Below are positions 44,172-54,490 of a stretch of 64,000 nt of DNA, one piece after another. Where the stretch lies: the NCBI RefSeq assembly GCF_902497995.1, contig NZ_CABVII010000018.1, forward strand, positions 1-64,000, written 5' to 3'. The position numbers were made by a program, and so were the translations under genes. Below the pieces are notes generated by a model. It made no database searches and was not told the DNA's origin. It saw only the letters and a list, made by a program, of their open reading frames with translations. Each line of letters opens with the position of its first letter. The first letter of the stretch is position 1. Source of the DNA: Pseudomonas fluorescens (lineage in GTDB: Bacteria; Pseudomonadota; Gammaproteobacteria; Pseudomonadales; Pseudomonadaceae).

Positions 44172-45539
44172 ATGAAAACAACAACAATGATGCACATAGG
44201 CACACTGGCGCTGACCCTGCTGGCCGGCCAGGTGATGGCGGCAGTTTCTCAGGAAGAGGCGGCAAAACTGGGTACCAGCCTGACCCCGCTCGGCGCGCAG
44301 AAGGAAGGCAATGCCGATGGCAACATTCCGGCCTGGACAGGTGGCTTGAAGCCCGGCGCGGCACCCGTGAGCAACCGATTCCTGGGCGATCCGTTCAGCG
44401 CTGAAAAGCCGATCCTCACGATCACACCGGCCAACGCCGAACAGTACAAGGACAAGCTCAGCGCCGGTCAGTTGGCCATGTTCAAGCGCTATCCCAACAC
44501 CTACAAGATTCCGGTGTACAAGACCCACCGCACAGCGGCTGCCCCGCAGGAGATCTACGACGCCACGAAAAAGAGCGCGTTGAACACTCAGCCAATCGAC
44601 GGTGGCAATGGCCTGAGTCATTTCAGCGATTCTCGCAGTTTCGCTTTCCCGATCCCGAAGAACGGTGTCGAAGTACTCTGGAACCACCTGACGCGCTATC
44701 GGGGTCTCAACCAGCGGCGCCAAATGGTCCAGGCCACGCCGCAGGTCGATGGATCGTTCACCATCGTCGAGTTCGAAGATGAAATGGCGTTCCCGCAATA
44801 CATGAGCGGTGATGACAAGGAGAGTACTGCCAACATTTTTGCCTACTACAAGCAGCGCGTGACGGCACCGGCACGCCTGGCCGGTAACGTCGTGCTGCTG
44901 CACGAGACCATCGATCAGGTCAAGGAACCGCGCCTGGCCTGGGTCTACAACGCCGGTCAGCGTCGCGTGCGGCGTGCGCCGCAGATTGCCTACGATGGGC
45001 CGGGGACCGCGTCGGACGGCATGCGCACTTCGGACAACGGCGACCTGTTCAATGGTGCCCCGGATCGCTACGACTGGAAGCTGATCGGCAAAAAGGAAAT
45101 GTACATTCCTTACAACAACTATCGCCTGGCTTCGCCCTCGCTGAAATACGCCGACATTCTCAAGGCCGGGCACATCAATCAGGACCTGACCCGCTACGAA
45201 CTGCACCGTGTGTGGGAAGTGGAAGGCACCCTGAAACCGGGTGAGCGTCACATCTACGCCAAGCGCCATATGTACTTCGACGAAGACACCTGGCAACTGG
45301 CCGAGGTCGACCATTACGACGGTCGTGGGCAGTTGTGGCGTGTCGCTGAAGGCATGGCCATGAACGACTATGAACAAGGCGTCGGGACCTACGCCGGCCA
45401 GGTGCTGTATGACCTGATCGCCGGACGCTACCTGGCCATGGGGCTGGGTAATGAATACAAGGAAGGGATCGAGTACGGCGTGAAGCCGAACCTGGCTGAA
45501 TTCACTCCGGCGGCCTTGCGCAACGCAGGCATTCGCTGA
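44172..45539 (+). CDS. DUF1329 periplasmic lipoprotein-localisation-like protein
   Basis: A 455-residue exported protein (signal peptide about 23 residues, ending VMA). LGTSLTPLGAQKEGNADGNIPAWTGG is the characteristic DUF1329 opening and HRVWEVEGTLKPGERHIYAKRHMYFDEDTWQ a conserved block. The fold is related to LolA/LolB, which bind lipid-like molecules. It follows the DUF1302 gene by 27 bp, so the two likely form a path carrying a hydrophobic substrate through the envelope (inference). Confidence 0.88.
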   Translation: MKTTTMMHIGTLALTLLAGQVMAAVSQEEAAKLGTSLTPLGAQKEGNADGNIPAWTGGLKPGAAPVSNRFLGDPFSAEKPILTITPANAEQYKDKLSAGQLAMFKRYPNTYKIPVYKTHRTAAAPQEIYDATKKSALNTQPIDGGNGLSHFSDSRSFAFPIPKNGVEVLWNHLTRYRGLNQRRQMVQATPQVDGSFTIVEFEDEMAFPQYMSGDDKESTANIFAYYKQRVTAPARLAGNVVLLHETIDQVKEPRLAWVYNAGQRRVRRAPQIAYDGPGTASDGMRTSDNGDLFNGAPDRYDWKLIGKKEMYIPYNNYRLASPSLKYADILKAGHINQDLTRYELHRVWEVEGTLKPGERHIYAKRHMYFDEDTWQLAEVDHYDGRGQLWRVAEGMAMNDYEQGVGTYAGQVLYDLIAGRYLAMGLGNEYKEGIEYGVKPNLAEFTPAALRNAGIR

Positions 45540-45565
45540 TCCCTCCTGTTGTATCGAGCGATCCC

Positions 45566-45665
45566 CTGTAGGAGCGAGCTTGCTCGCGATGGACGTTAAC
45601 GATAACGCGTACCGCCTGAATGATCGCGTTTTCCAGACGTTCTTCGCGAGCAGGCTCGCTCCCAC
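45566..45665. repeat. REP-type palindrome pair
   Basis: CTGTAGGAGCGAGCTTGCTC (from 45566) faces TTCGCGAGCAGGCTCGCTCC (to about 45661). It lies between the convergent DUF1329 and LAL regulator genes and could end both transcripts. Confidence 0.78.
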
Positions 45666-45674
45666 AAAGATCCC

Positions 45675-48365
45675 TTATTGCTCGGCCCTTTGTCGTAACG
45701 CAGTCAGTGCCTCATAGCGGGACGACACACCCAGCTTGGTGTAGATGTTCTTGAAGTTCCACTTGATGGTTTCCTGACTCAGATTCAGGGTCTGGGCGAT
45801 GCGCTTGTTGGGCATCGACTGCTCCAGCAGGCTGATGATTTCCAGTTCTCGCTTGGTAAACAGCGAAGACTCTCCAGCCGCCGAATCCTTCGCAGCGCGT
45901 GACGATGCCGGGCCAGTGCTGGCGCAGTTCAACGGGGCGGCTGCCAATCGAATTCGGTAGCTGTCCAGTACCGGATCGTCCCGGCAATCCAGGTTGGCCA
46001 GCAGGGCCAGCAGGGAAGGGCCTTCGTCCAGCAGGGTGCGCACCAGGCCCAGCCCATAGCTTTCCCCGACGACTGCACGCAAAACCACGGCGGATTCCGC
46101 CTGGTGTCCCAGATCATTCAGCGCCACGGCACGCAATAGATTCGACTGGACTCGCCATTTGCCTCGACTGTAGCGGCTGGCGAATTGTTCGACGATGTCC
46201 AGCGCCAGGAGCGCGCGGTCCGGCTCTTGCCTGGCCAGGCAAATGCGTGCCCGCGACAAGGCCGCAAGGGCACTGATTTCATGCGCGACCGGGGTGTCGC
46301 CGCAATGACGGTGGGTTAGCGCATCAAGGCCGGCTCTCTGGCTTTCACACTGCCGCCAGTCGCCATTGCCCAGCAGAATGCGTACTTGCTCGGTCAAGTT
46401 GTGGGCCAGCGCACGGTCGAAACCTCTGGCGCGAAATTCCATCGCCATCTTGGCCAGATACGTCAGCGCGCTGGCTGACGATTCCTGCAGGTAGTTCACG
46501 CGGGCGACGCTGATCATCGCCGAGATGCTCACCGACGGCGGGGCGAAGCGCAAAAGATCGAGGCGGTTGCTCAAGGCTTCGCGCACGTCGTCGATGCGGT
46601 CCATTTCGTAATGCGCTTCGGCGACCGCCACTGCGCAAGTGCAGGCGCTGACCGAGCGACGACCGTGATTGCTCTCGGCCAAGAGCAGGACATCGATGAG
46701 ATGCCGCGAGGCCTCGAGGACATTCCCGCGCAATAGAATGCCATGGGCCGTGGTGGCGATGATCATCAGCGCCAGTTCATCATGGCTGGTGCGAAGCGTT
46801 TCGCATTCGGGGCTGTTGAGGTACTGCCAGGCCTGCTGTTGCTGGCCGAGGTAGACCAGGCAGTTGATGTACAGGCAGACGCGCATTCGCTCATTGAATG
46901 GATGGGTAAAGGTTCGCTCGGGCAAGCCCTGAACAAGCTGGTTGCAGCGTGCCAGGTCATCGTGTTGCAGGGCGATCGCCGCCCTGACTAGATCGATCTG
47001 TGGCCCCCAGGTGGCCTTGGTCGCTGTGCTTTTTTCGAGTACGTCGATCCAGGTTTCCGCCTTGCCGGTCAGCATCGTCAACAAGCAGCCCCAGGCGCCT
47101 TGCAAGAGCACTTTAGGGTGCTGGGTCAGCTGTTCCAGGGGGACGCAGTCGAGCCAGCGCATGAACTGGCCAAGATGACTCAGGCTGTGATAAGACGGCT
47201 GTTTACGCTCCAACAGCCGTACCAAGTCCTCGAGGTTTTCGCTGAGCACTGCGTGGCGGGTCGCCTCGCTCACCATCCCGGCTTGTTCGAACCACTGCGC
47301 GGCGCGCAGGTGCAGCCGGGACACGTCGACGTCCGAAGCGGCCAGGCGTTGTTGCAGGAACTCGGCGAACAGCGGGTGCAGTCGGTACCACTGTTGGTGG
47401 CTTTCCATGTCGACCGGCAGGATGAACAGGTTGTGGGCCTCGATGCTGGCGATGAGGTCGACGGCTTGCGGTGTCTGGCTGACGTGCTCCGCCAACTGCG
47501 CATTGAAGCGGCGCAGAATCGAGATTTTTTCGAGAAAGCCGATGATCTCTGCCGGCAATCCGTCCACCACGTCTTCAGCCAGATAGTCGCGCAGGTCGCT
47601 GTTGCCCGGGAGCAGTCGATGGATCTTCGCTTCCTTGCGCGGGTTGGCCTTGAGGGAGATGGACATCAATTGCAGGCCGATGGGCCAGCCGTCCGTATTG
47701 TCGTGGATGGCGTGCGCCAGCTCCATATCGATGCCGTCGTCCAGATAGGCCTTGAGGAAGGCCAGGGATTCATTGAAATCGAAACCGAGCTCGGTGGCGT
47801 TGATCTCGCAGAGCTCGGCCATGGCACGCAGCCGCCCGAGTTTCAGATTGGCATTCACCCGTGAGGCCAGCACGATGTGAAGCTGTGTCGGGGCGCCATC
47901 CACCACCAGCTGTACCAGGCGCGAAATACGTGGATCGGTGGCGAAATGGAAGTCATCGATCATCAAATACAGCGGGGTGCTGACCCGCGCCAATGTGTTG
48001 ATCATCACTGAAGCCAGGGCGAGCAAGCCGTCCAGTGACTCGCGCTCGATCAATAGCAGCAGGTCATCCTCGAGGGGGACGCCGGCGTTTTGAAGGGTGC
48101 AGATGAGGTTGGCGCAGAAAGACTCCAGCACACCATCCTCCTGCGCCAGCGACAACCATACAACGCTGTTGCCGTCCTTGATCAGGCTCTGGCGCCACTG
48201 CGCCATCAATGTGGTCTTGCCGAAACCCGCGCTGCCGTTGATCAGGATCAGCCGGCAATCCCGAGCCGCCTGCAGGCGGGCCAGCAGCACTTCCCGCAGC
48301 ACCGCGTGGCTGCTGATGCGTGGCGGCGAGAAACGGGTGGTGATCGGCGAGGTATTCGGAGGCAT
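45675..48365 (-). CDS. MalT-like LAL transcriptional activator 1
   Basis: An 896-residue ATP-dependent LuxR-family regulator. It has an N-terminal STAND ATPase with Walker A NGSAGFGKTT (43-52), a long TPR-like sensor region and a C-terminal LuxR HTH (RELEIISLLEQSMPNKRIAQTLNLSQETIKWNFKNIYTKLGV). MalT-type regulators oligomerise with ATP and inducer and activate promoters with GGGGAKGAGG boxes. ATG 48365 is used; the longer frame crosses the shared promoter region. It is divergent from the thiolase gene, with a G/C-tract site between. Confidence 0.9.
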   Translation of the reverse strand: MPPNTSPITTRFSPPRISSHAVLREVLLARLQAARDCRLILINGSAGFGKTTLMAQWRQSLIKDGNSVVWLSLAQEDGVLESFCANLICTLQNAGVPLEDDLLLLIERESLDGLLALASVMINTLARVSTPLYLMIDDFHFATDPRISRLVQLVVDGAPTQLHIVLASRVNANLKLGRLRAMAELCEINATELGFDFNESLAFLKAYLDDGIDMELAHAIHDNTDGWPIGLQLMSISLKANPRKEAKIHRLLPGNSDLRDYLAEDVVDGLPAEIIGFLEKISILRRFNAQLAEHVSQTPQAVDLIASIEAHNLFILPVDMESHQQWYRLHPLFAEFLQQRLAASDVDVSRLHLRAAQWFEQAGMVSEATRHAVLSENLEDLVRLLERKQPSYHSLSHLGQFMRWLDCVPLEQLTQHPKVLLQGAWGCLLTMLTGKAETWIDVLEKSTATKATWGPQIDLVRAAIALQHDDLARCNQLVQGLPERTFTHPFNERMRVCLYINCLVYLGQQQQAWQYLNSPECETLRTSHDELALMIIATTAHGILLRGNVLEASRHLIDVLLLAESNHGRRSVSACTCAVAVAEAHYEMDRIDDVREALSNRLDLLRFAPPSVSISAMISVARVNYLQESSASALTYLAKMAMEFRARGFDRALAHNLTEQVRILLGNGDWRQCESQRAGLDALTHRHCGDTPVAHEISALAALSRARICLARQEPDRALLALDIVEQFASRYSRGKWRVQSNLLRAVALNDLGHQAESAVVLRAVVGESYGLGLVRTLLDEGPSLLALLANLDCRDDPVLDSYRIRLAAAPLNCASTGPASSRAAKDSAAGESSLFTKRELEIISLLEQSMPNKRIAQTLNLSQETIKWNFKNIYTKLGVSSRYEALTALRQRAEQ

Positions 48366-48493
48366 GGCTAATCCAGTCTGCAACGGATTTGAAGGGCCTT
48401 GGGGAAAAGGCCCCACTGCGTTGTTATGTTTTGCAGGATTAGGCCGATTGCCGCGCGTTTGTGCAACGACAAAATTAATGGAGGCCGGGCGAG

Positions 48494-48526
48494 GGTGGGG
48501 GGGCCACCCATATACCCCCCGCAGGG
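48494..48526. promoter_or_regulatory. G/C-tract operator site 5
   Basis: G7 (48497-48503), CCACCCATATA, C6 (48515-48520), GCAGGG. It sits in the gap between the divergent LAL regulator 1 and thiolase genes, about 116 bp before the thiolase start and 130 bp before the regulator start, so it could serve both. Confidence 0.5.
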
Positions 48527-48635
48527 AGCGGGTACAGCCTGCGACCACTTCGCAACGATGGCAGCTCGGATTGTTCGGGTTGTCGAGCAGTAGAGCGAGA
48601 CGCCGAAGCGGGGCCTAATTTTTATGGAGAATATG

Positions 48636-49829
48636 ATGTCGCACAAACCGTATGTTGCCGGGGTTGGCATGATCCCGTTCCTGAAGCCCGGTGCCAGTGG
48701 GTCGTATATCCAGATGGGCGCTGACGCGACTCGCCAGGCCTTGAAGGACGCAGGCCTGGACTACCATCTGGTTCAGCAGGCTTATGTCGGATATGTTTAT
48801 GGCGACTCGACCTGCGGTCAATCGGCGCTCTACGAAGTGGGCATGACTGGCGTGCCGGTGGTGAACGTCAACAACAACTGTTCCACCGGCTCCACGGCCC
48901 TGTACCTGGCTCGCCAGGCAGTGGAAAGCGGGGCGGTCGAATGCGCCCTGGCCCTGGGCTTCGAGCAGATGCAGCCGGGAGCCCTGGGGGCGGTGTTTAC
49001 CGACCGCCCGGCCTGCATGGGCAAGCACCTCGGTGTATCGGACGAGCTGACCGCCGACGCCGGCGCGATCGGCGTACCGATGACCCTTCGCCAGTTCGGC
49101 GGCGCCGGTCGTGAACACATGCAACGCTACGGCACCGAGCTCAGCACCTTCGCCGCGATCCGCGCCAAGGCCAGCCGTCACGCCGCCAACAACCCGCTGG
49201 CGCTGTTCCGAAAAATCGTCACCACCGAGGACGTGATGAACGATCAGGTGCTCTGGCCTGGCGTGATGACGCGCCTGATGGCGTGCCCGCCGACCTGCGG
49301 CGCGGCTGCCGCGATCATTTGCAGCGAAGCGTTTGCCAAAAAGCACGGCTTGCGCACCGATGTGGTGATCCTGGCGCAGTCGATGACCACTGACCGCGGG
49401 ATTTCCTTCGAGCCGGCGTCGATGATCCAGACGGTCGGTTTCGACATGACCCAGCGCGCCGCCAGAGAGGTGTACGAGAGGGCCGGCGTCGGCCCGCAGG
49501 ATATCCTGGTCGCCGAGATGCATGATTGCTTCGCCCAGAATGAATTGCTGACCTATGAATCCCTGGGGCTGTGCCCGGTTGGTGGCGCCGAGAAGTTCGT
49601 GCTCGACGGCGACAACACCTACGGCGGTCGGGTGGTGACCAACCCGTCCGGTGGTTTGCTTTCCAAGGGCCATCCGCTGGGTGCTACGGGTCTTGCGCAG
49701 TGCTATGAACTGACCCATCAGCTGCGTGGCACCGCCGACAAGCGTCAGGTCGAAGGGGTGAATCTCGCCCTGCAGCATAACCTTGGCCTGGGCGGCGCCT
49801 GCGTCGTCACACTGTACGGTCGCGCCTGA
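48636..49829 (+). CDS. SCP-x-type thiolase (thiolase 1)
   Basis: A 397-residue thiolase-fold enzyme of the sterol carrier protein-x/lipid-transfer group. VVNVNNNCSTGSTALYLAR carries the nucleophilic Cys, GHPLGATGLAQCYEL the catalytic His, and LGLGGACVVTLYG the second Cys. The group cleaves 3-ketoacyl-CoAs, often with a 2-methyl branch. ATG 48636 (or 48633) is favoured since GGAG lies at the right distance; ATG 48624 has no ribosome site. It is closely similar to the thiolase at 56276-57463. Confidence 0.9.
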   Translation: MSHKPYVAGVGMIPFLKPGASGSYIQMGADATRQALKDAGLDYHLVQQAYVGYVYGDSTCGQSALYEVGMTGVPVVNVNNNCSTGSTALYLARQAVESGAVECALALGFEQMQPGALGAVFTDRPACMGKHLGVSDELTADAGAIGVPMTLRQFGGAGREHMQRYGTELSTFAAIRAKASRHAANNPLALFRKIVTTEDVMNDQVLWPGVMTRLMACPPTCGAAAAIICSEAFAKKHGLRTDVVILAQSMTTDRGISFEPASMIQTVGFDMTQRAAREVYERAGVGPQDILVAEMHDCFAQNELLTYESLGLCPVGGAEKFVLDGDNTYGGRVVTNPSGGLLSKGHPLGATGLAQCYELTHQLRGTADKRQVEGVNLALQHNLGLGGACVVTLYGRA

Positions 49830-49937
49830 TGCCGCTCGCGCGCGCCCATGGGCGCGCGCATTGCCGTCGTGAATAAACCTGGCGTTCACCCTGTATTAGA
49901 CTTGCACTTGAACAAGATTGTCTGCGGAATCCAGTCG

Positions 49938-52670
49938 ATGCCCAATCCACCCTTAGGCTCCAAGCTCCATCTGCCTGCCGACCGGGTGCTTCAGCTCATC
50001 CCTGACACCAAGGTCATCCCCCCTCGCGGCGCGCGCCAGCTGATGCCCCGCGCGGCACTGATGAGCCGCCTGATGGAGGCGCGCCGGCAACGCTGCGTGG
50101 CCATTCAGGGCCCGGCGGGGAGTGGCAAGACCAGCACCTTGCTTTCCTGGCGCCGCGAACTGATAGCAATTGATTTCGATGTCGCATGGTTGTCGCTGAC
50201 AGGCGAGGACAACGAACCGGCACGGCTGACCAGTTGCCTGCTGGCCAGCGTTGCCGAAGTCGACGCCGCACTGGCCCGGGAAGCGACCCTGCTGTTCGGC
50301 GAAGGTGGCGGCGAGTTGGCGCTCGAACACTGGATTATCGTCCTGCTCCAGGCAATTGCCGGGCACGCCAACGATCTGGTGTTGATGATCGATGACGTGC
50401 ATCACCTCAACGACCCCGACATCTTCAAGCTGCTGGGCTGGCTGCTCGACTATGCACCGCCGAACCTGCACCTGGTGCTCGGCACGCGCAGCACTTTACC
50501 TGCCACGCTTCCGCTGGCCCGACTGCGCACTCAAGACCAGCTGACCGAGTATGACTTGCGGGACCTGCGTTTTACCGTCGAAGAGTCCGAACGCTACCTG
50601 CGCCAGTTCGGTGAAATCAGCCACCACGATGCCGAGGTCTTGCACGACTTGACCGACGGCTGGGTGGCTGGCCTGCAACTGTTCGCGATTGACTTGAAAT
50701 CCAGGCACGGCAGCGGCTTCAGTCGCATGCAGGTGCGTGGCGCCAGTGCTTTCGCGCAATACTTTGAACAGGAAGTGCTGGTTCATTTGCCACTCGCGGA
50801 TCGCCAGTTGCTGACTCACTCCTCGATCTGCAACCGTTTCACGGCCCCGCTGTGTGCCAGGCTTGTCGGCAAGCCGCATGCCATTGCCGGGATGATGAGT
50901 CAGTTGACCCGCCTGGACAGCGATAACCTGTTCATCACCCAGATAAAGAGCCATGACAGAGAAACCTGGTACCGCCTGCATCCGTTATTGCGCGAGGTAC
51001 TGCGTGACCACCTGAGTCGTCAGCCCGAAGAAGAGCAGAAAAAACTCCATGGGCTGGCTCGGGACTGGCTGTTTGAACAAGGCCATATCGACGAGGCGGT
51101 TCGCCACGCCGTGCTGGCCGGTGACTTTCAGATCGCCGCCGAGATGGTCGAAGCCTGTGCGCACGAATTGATGGCACGTGGCTCCCTGAGCCAACTGCCC
51201 AATTTGCTGCGCAAGCTGCCCCAGGAGCAGATGCGTGAGCGTTACAGCCTGCAATTGGTGATGGCGCAGTTGCAGCTCCATGCGCATAACTTCGCCGAAG
51301 GGCAACAGATACTCGACCATCTGGAGGCGCAACAGCACCGGCTCAATACCCAGCAACGTCAGGGATTGCTGGTCACCCGTGGCACCCTGGCCATGCAACG
51401 CGACCTGACGGAGGCGGCGTGGTCCCTCGCTCCGGAACTGGAAGCGATACCTGACGATGCCGACGATCTGATTCTGACCGGTCGTGCCTCCATTCTTGCC
51501 TGGCTGTATTTGTTCAGCGGCGATCACACACGCGTGCGCGAGATCATCCAGCACAGCGACCGCCCGAATACATCGCCGCGCCGGACCCTGATTGGCCGTT
51601 GTATCCATGGTGTGAGCCTCGTCCACGAGGGACGTATCAGCGAAGCGGAAAATATCTTGCGCAATACCCTGGAAGAGGCAAAGCCGCACGGCAACAGTGC
51701 TGCGGTTGCCGGCCATGCCGCAGCCGCGTTTCTGGCCAGCCTGTTGTACGAGCAGAACAACCTGGCCGATGTCTGCCAGTTGCTGGAACCGCGCCTGGAC
51801 ATCCTTGAACGGATTTCCCTGCCCAACATCGTTCTGCACAGTCTGCTGGCGCTGAGCCGGGCTTACTGGCTCAAGGGCGAGCAAACCCAGGCGCTGGTCT
51901 ATCTGGATCGCCTGAAACAATATGCTCAGCGCTACGACCTGGGTCGACTGCTCGCCTGGGCGCTGTATGTACGCATGCGTTGGCACCTGGAAAAATACCA
52001 GACCTCACAGGCCGAGGTCCTTCTGACAGAGCTTCAGGCGCTCGCCGATACCAACGCCGGCATCCTTCGCGGCACCCCGTTGATCATCCATTTGCTGGCC
52101 ATGCGGGCCGCGGTCGAGATGAGTCTGTATCAGCGTGAATTCGGCCAGGCCATCCAGCAAATCGCACCGTTGATCACCCTCTGCGAATCGGCCAGGCACT
52201 GGCAGTTGGTCGCCATAGTGCGACTGCAACTGTCTATGGCCGAGAAAGGTCGAGGGCACGACGAGCAAGCGCTCGAGCAACTGATGGAGGTCCTGCGCGA
52301 GGGACACAGGCTTGGCCTGGTACGCAGCCTGCTCGACGTTGCGCCGCAACTGCCTCGAATGCTTAACGACCTGCTGCAAGCCAGCGCGCTCGACCCGGTG
52401 CTCGCCTTCTACGCGCAGCGACTGATCGCCGCCGCCAGGCCGACAGAGAACGCCGAGCGCAAGGTGGCTTCGCCGATTGCCAGCTTGAGCGAGCGAGAGA
52501 CCGAGGTGCTGCAGTTGATGGCTCAAGCCATGACCAACAAGAAGATTGCCCGCACCCTCGGCGTGTCACCGGAAACGGTGAAATGGCACATCAAGAATTT
52601 GTTCGCCAAGCTCAATGTCGCCGGCAGGGTAGAAGCGATTGCCAAATGGCGCGACCTGAATATCGACTAG
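49938..52670 (+). CDS. MalT-like LAL transcriptional activator 2
   Basis: A 910-residue LAL regulator with Walker A GPAGSGKT (58-65), LVLMIDDVHHLNDP as Walker B and a C-terminal LuxR HTH (ETEVLQLMAQAMTNKKIARTLGVSPETVKWHIKNLFAKLNVAG). It is related in plan to regulator 1 (the helix SxETxKWxxKN is shared), so both may recognise the same G-rich boxes, perhaps with different inducers. ATG 49938 is chosen; the upstream extension lacks family features. It lies 108 bp after thiolase 1. Confidence 0.9.
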   Translation: MPNPPLGSKLHLPADRVLQLIPDTKVIPPRGARQLMPRAALMSRLMEARRQRCVAIQGPAGSGKTSTLLSWRRELIAIDFDVAWLSLTGEDNEPARLTSCLLASVAEVDAALAREATLLFGEGGGELALEHWIIVLLQAIAGHANDLVLMIDDVHHLNDPDIFKLLGWLLDYAPPNLHLVLGTRSTLPATLPLARLRTQDQLTEYDLRDLRFTVEESERYLRQFGEISHHDAEVLHDLTDGWVAGLQLFAIDLKSRHGSGFSRMQVRGASAFAQYFEQEVLVHLPLADRQLLTHSSICNRFTAPLCARLVGKPHAIAGMMSQLTRLDSDNLFITQIKSHDRETWYRLHPLLREVLRDHLSRQPEEEQKKLHGLARDWLFEQGHIDEAVRHAVLAGDFQIAAEMVEACAHELMARGSLSQLPNLLRKLPQEQMRERYSLQLVMAQLQLHAHNFAEGQQILDHLEAQQHRLNTQQRQGLLVTRGTLAMQRDLTEAAWSLAPELEAIPDDADDLILTGRASILAWLYLFSGDHTRVREIIQHSDRPNTSPRRTLIGRCIHGVSLVHEGRISEAENILRNTLEEAKPHGNSAAVAGHAAAAFLASLLYEQNNLADVCQLLEPRLDILERISLPNIVLHSLLALSRAYWLKGEQTQALVYLDRLKQYAQRYDLGRLLAWALYVRMRWHLEKYQTSQAEVLLTELQALADTNAGILRGTPLIIHLLAMRAAVEMSLYQREFGQAIQQIAPLITLCESARHWQLVAIVRLQLSMAEKGRGHDEQALEQLMEVLREGHRLGLVRSLLDVAPQLPRMLNDLLQASALDPVLAFYAQRLIAAARPTENAERKVASPIASLSERETEVLQLMAQAMTNKKIARTLGVSPETVKWHIKNLFAKLNVAGRVEAIAKWRDLNID

Positions 52671-52686
52671 CTTATACAACGCTATC

Positions 52687-52780
52687 CCTGTGGGAGCGAG
52701 CTGGCTCGCGATAGCGGCATTACATTCAACGTCAGTATTGAATGACCTGCCGCCATCGCGAGCAAGCTCGCTCCCACAGG
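52687..52780. repeat. REP-type palindrome pair
   Basis: CCTGTGGGAGCGAGCTGGCT (from 52687) faces AGCAAGCTCGCTCCCACAGG (ending 52780), with CGCGATAGCGG/CCGCCATCGCG extending the inner stem. It lies between convergent LAL regulator 2 and acyl-CoA ligase genes. Confidence 0.8.
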
Positions 52781-52801
52781 TTAATTGCCTGGCATCGAAC
52801 T

Positions 52802-54370
52802 TCAGTTGACGTTGCTCAGGCGGTTTTCCCAGAACGGTTTGCGCAGTTCGTTTTTCAGCACCTTGCCGACGCTGGACATTGGCAGCGACGTGCGAAATTC
52901 GATGCTGCGGGGCACCTTGTAGCCGGCAATCAGCTCACGGCAATGGGCGACCACTTCGTCTTCGGTCACGCTGGAGCCAGGCTTGAGGACGATCACGGCG
53001 TGCACCGTTTCTCCCCATTTCTCGCTGGGAATGCCGATCACCGCAGCCTGGGCAACGACCGGATGGCAGACGATGGCGTTCTCGACTTCGGCGGTGAAGA
53101 TGTTCTCGCCGCCGCTGACGATCATGTCCTTGAGGCGATCGCAAATGTAGATGAAGCCATCGGCGTCCATGTAGCCGCCGTCGCCTGTATGCATCCAGCC
53201 GCCGCGTAGTGCCTCGGCGGTGGCCTCCGGTTTGTTCCAGTAGCCGAGCATGACGTTCGCTCCGCGCACGATAATCTCTCCGACTGTGCCACGTGGCACT
53301 TCGCGGTCCTCGGTATCGACGATGCGAATTTCCACGCAGTTAATTGGTTGCCCGGCCGAATACATCTTGCCGCTGCGCTGATGCTCTTCGCAGTGGTATT
53401 CGGCGCCAAGCATGGTGATACCGGGTGACATTTCGGTCATGCCATAGCCCTGGGAGAACCGGGCCGACGGGAAGGTCTGACGGGCGCGGTTGAGCAGGGC
53501 GGGCGTGATGGGCGAGGCGCCGTAAGTGATATCCCGAAGCGAGCTCAGGTCCAGTGCCGTGCTGGCCGGGTTCGCCTGACGCCAGTCGAGCACCATCTGG
53601 AGCATGGTCGGCGCCAGGAAGGCGTCGGTGGCTTGCTCCTGACTAAGCTGCTCAAGCACCTCCTGCGGCTTGAAGGCCGGCAGCACGATATGCACACCAC
53701 CGCTGTTGAACAGCACGACAATCGCGGACAGGTCGGCCAGATGGAACATCGGCATGGTATGCAGATAACGCGTGTGCGTGCCATAGCGTACCCGGTCCTG
53801 GGTGGCTAGGGCGGAGATACCGATGTTGTTGTGGCTGAGCATGACCCCTTTGGGGGAGCCGGTGGTGCCGCCGGTATAGAAAATTCCCAGCAGGGCGTCG
53901 CCGCAGCGATGCGCGTCTTCCACCGGCTCATTCTCGGCGATCAGGGTTTCGTAGTTGAGCATGCCCTCGGGCGTTTCGCCGTCGCCGGCATAGATCATCA
54001 GCCGAATGCTCTCTGCCTCGGCGGACACCTGGCTGCCTAACTTATGAAAGGCGTCATCGACGATCAGCACGCTGGTTTGCGAGTCATCCAGGGAATAGAC
54101 GATCTCTGCCGCGCTCCAGCGGATATTCACCGGATTGAGCACCGCATCGGCCCACGGCACGGCCTGGTAATACTCGATGTAGCGTTGGGAGTTGAGCGAG
54201 AGCATCGCCACCCGCTCGCCACTGGCCACGCCCAGGCGTTTGAGCGCGCCAGCCAGCCGGGCGACGCGATCACCCAACTGAGCGAAGGTCACACTGCGGC
54301 CCTGATAACGGATTGCCGTGGCATTGGGGCGCTGCTGCCGATGACGCTGCAGCCCTTGGGTCATGTACAT
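52802..54370 (-). CDS. Acyl-CoA synthetase (AMP-forming ligase)
   Basis: A 522-residue member of the ANL family. The P-loop FYTGGTTGSPKGVMLSH, YGMTEMSPGI, HTGDGGYMDADGFIYICDRLKDMI and the C-terminal catalytic Lys in VGKVLKNELRKPF are all present. It activates a carboxylic acid to its CoA ester, the entry step of the island's beta-oxidation. ATG 54370 follows GGAGGTTTCT. It is the last gene of a minus-strand operon that starts with the dehydrogenase at 58633. Confidence 0.92.
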   Translation of the reverse strand: MYMTQGLQRHRQQRPNATAIRYQGRSVTFAQLGDRVARLAGALKRLGVASGERVAMLSLNSQRYIEYYQAVPWADAVLNPVNIRWSAAEIVYSLDDSQTSVLIVDDAFHKLGSQVSAEAESIRLMIYAGDGETPEGMLNYETLIAENEPVEDAHRCGDALLGIFYTGGTTGSPKGVMLSHNNIGISALATQDRVRYGTHTRYLHTMPMFHLADLSAIVVLFNSGGVHIVLPAFKPQEVLEQLSQEQATDAFLAPTMLQMVLDWRQANPASTALDLSSLRDITYGASPITPALLNRARQTFPSARFSQGYGMTEMSPGITMLGAEYHCEEHQRSGKMYSAGQPINCVEIRIVDTEDREVPRGTVGEIIVRGANVMLGYWNKPEATAEALRGGWMHTGDGGYMDADGFIYICDRLKDMIVSGGENIFTAEVENAIVCHPVVAQAAVIGIPSEKWGETVHAVIVLKPGSSVTEDEVVAHCRELIAGYKVPRSIEFRTSLPMSSVGKVLKNELRKPFWENRLSNVN

Positions 54371-54490
54371 AGAAACCTCCAATATTGTTTTTGTAGGGAG
54401 TCCACTTGCGAGGTGTCAGGCCGTGATCCCATTGTCCGGGCATTCTTCCAACCCTGGGAGGAAAGCGTGCCCGGGGAGACGAACGGCTGC

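Noticed and set aside
43503-45665. 720-codon minus-strand frame opposite DUF1302 and DUF1329
   Set aside because: Antisense shadow of two conserved exported proteins, no motif or ribosome site.
48624-48635. ATG 48624 as start of thiolase 1
   Set aside because: No ribosome site precedes it, while GGAG within its own codons is properly spaced for ATG 48633/48636, which also matches the paralogue's start.
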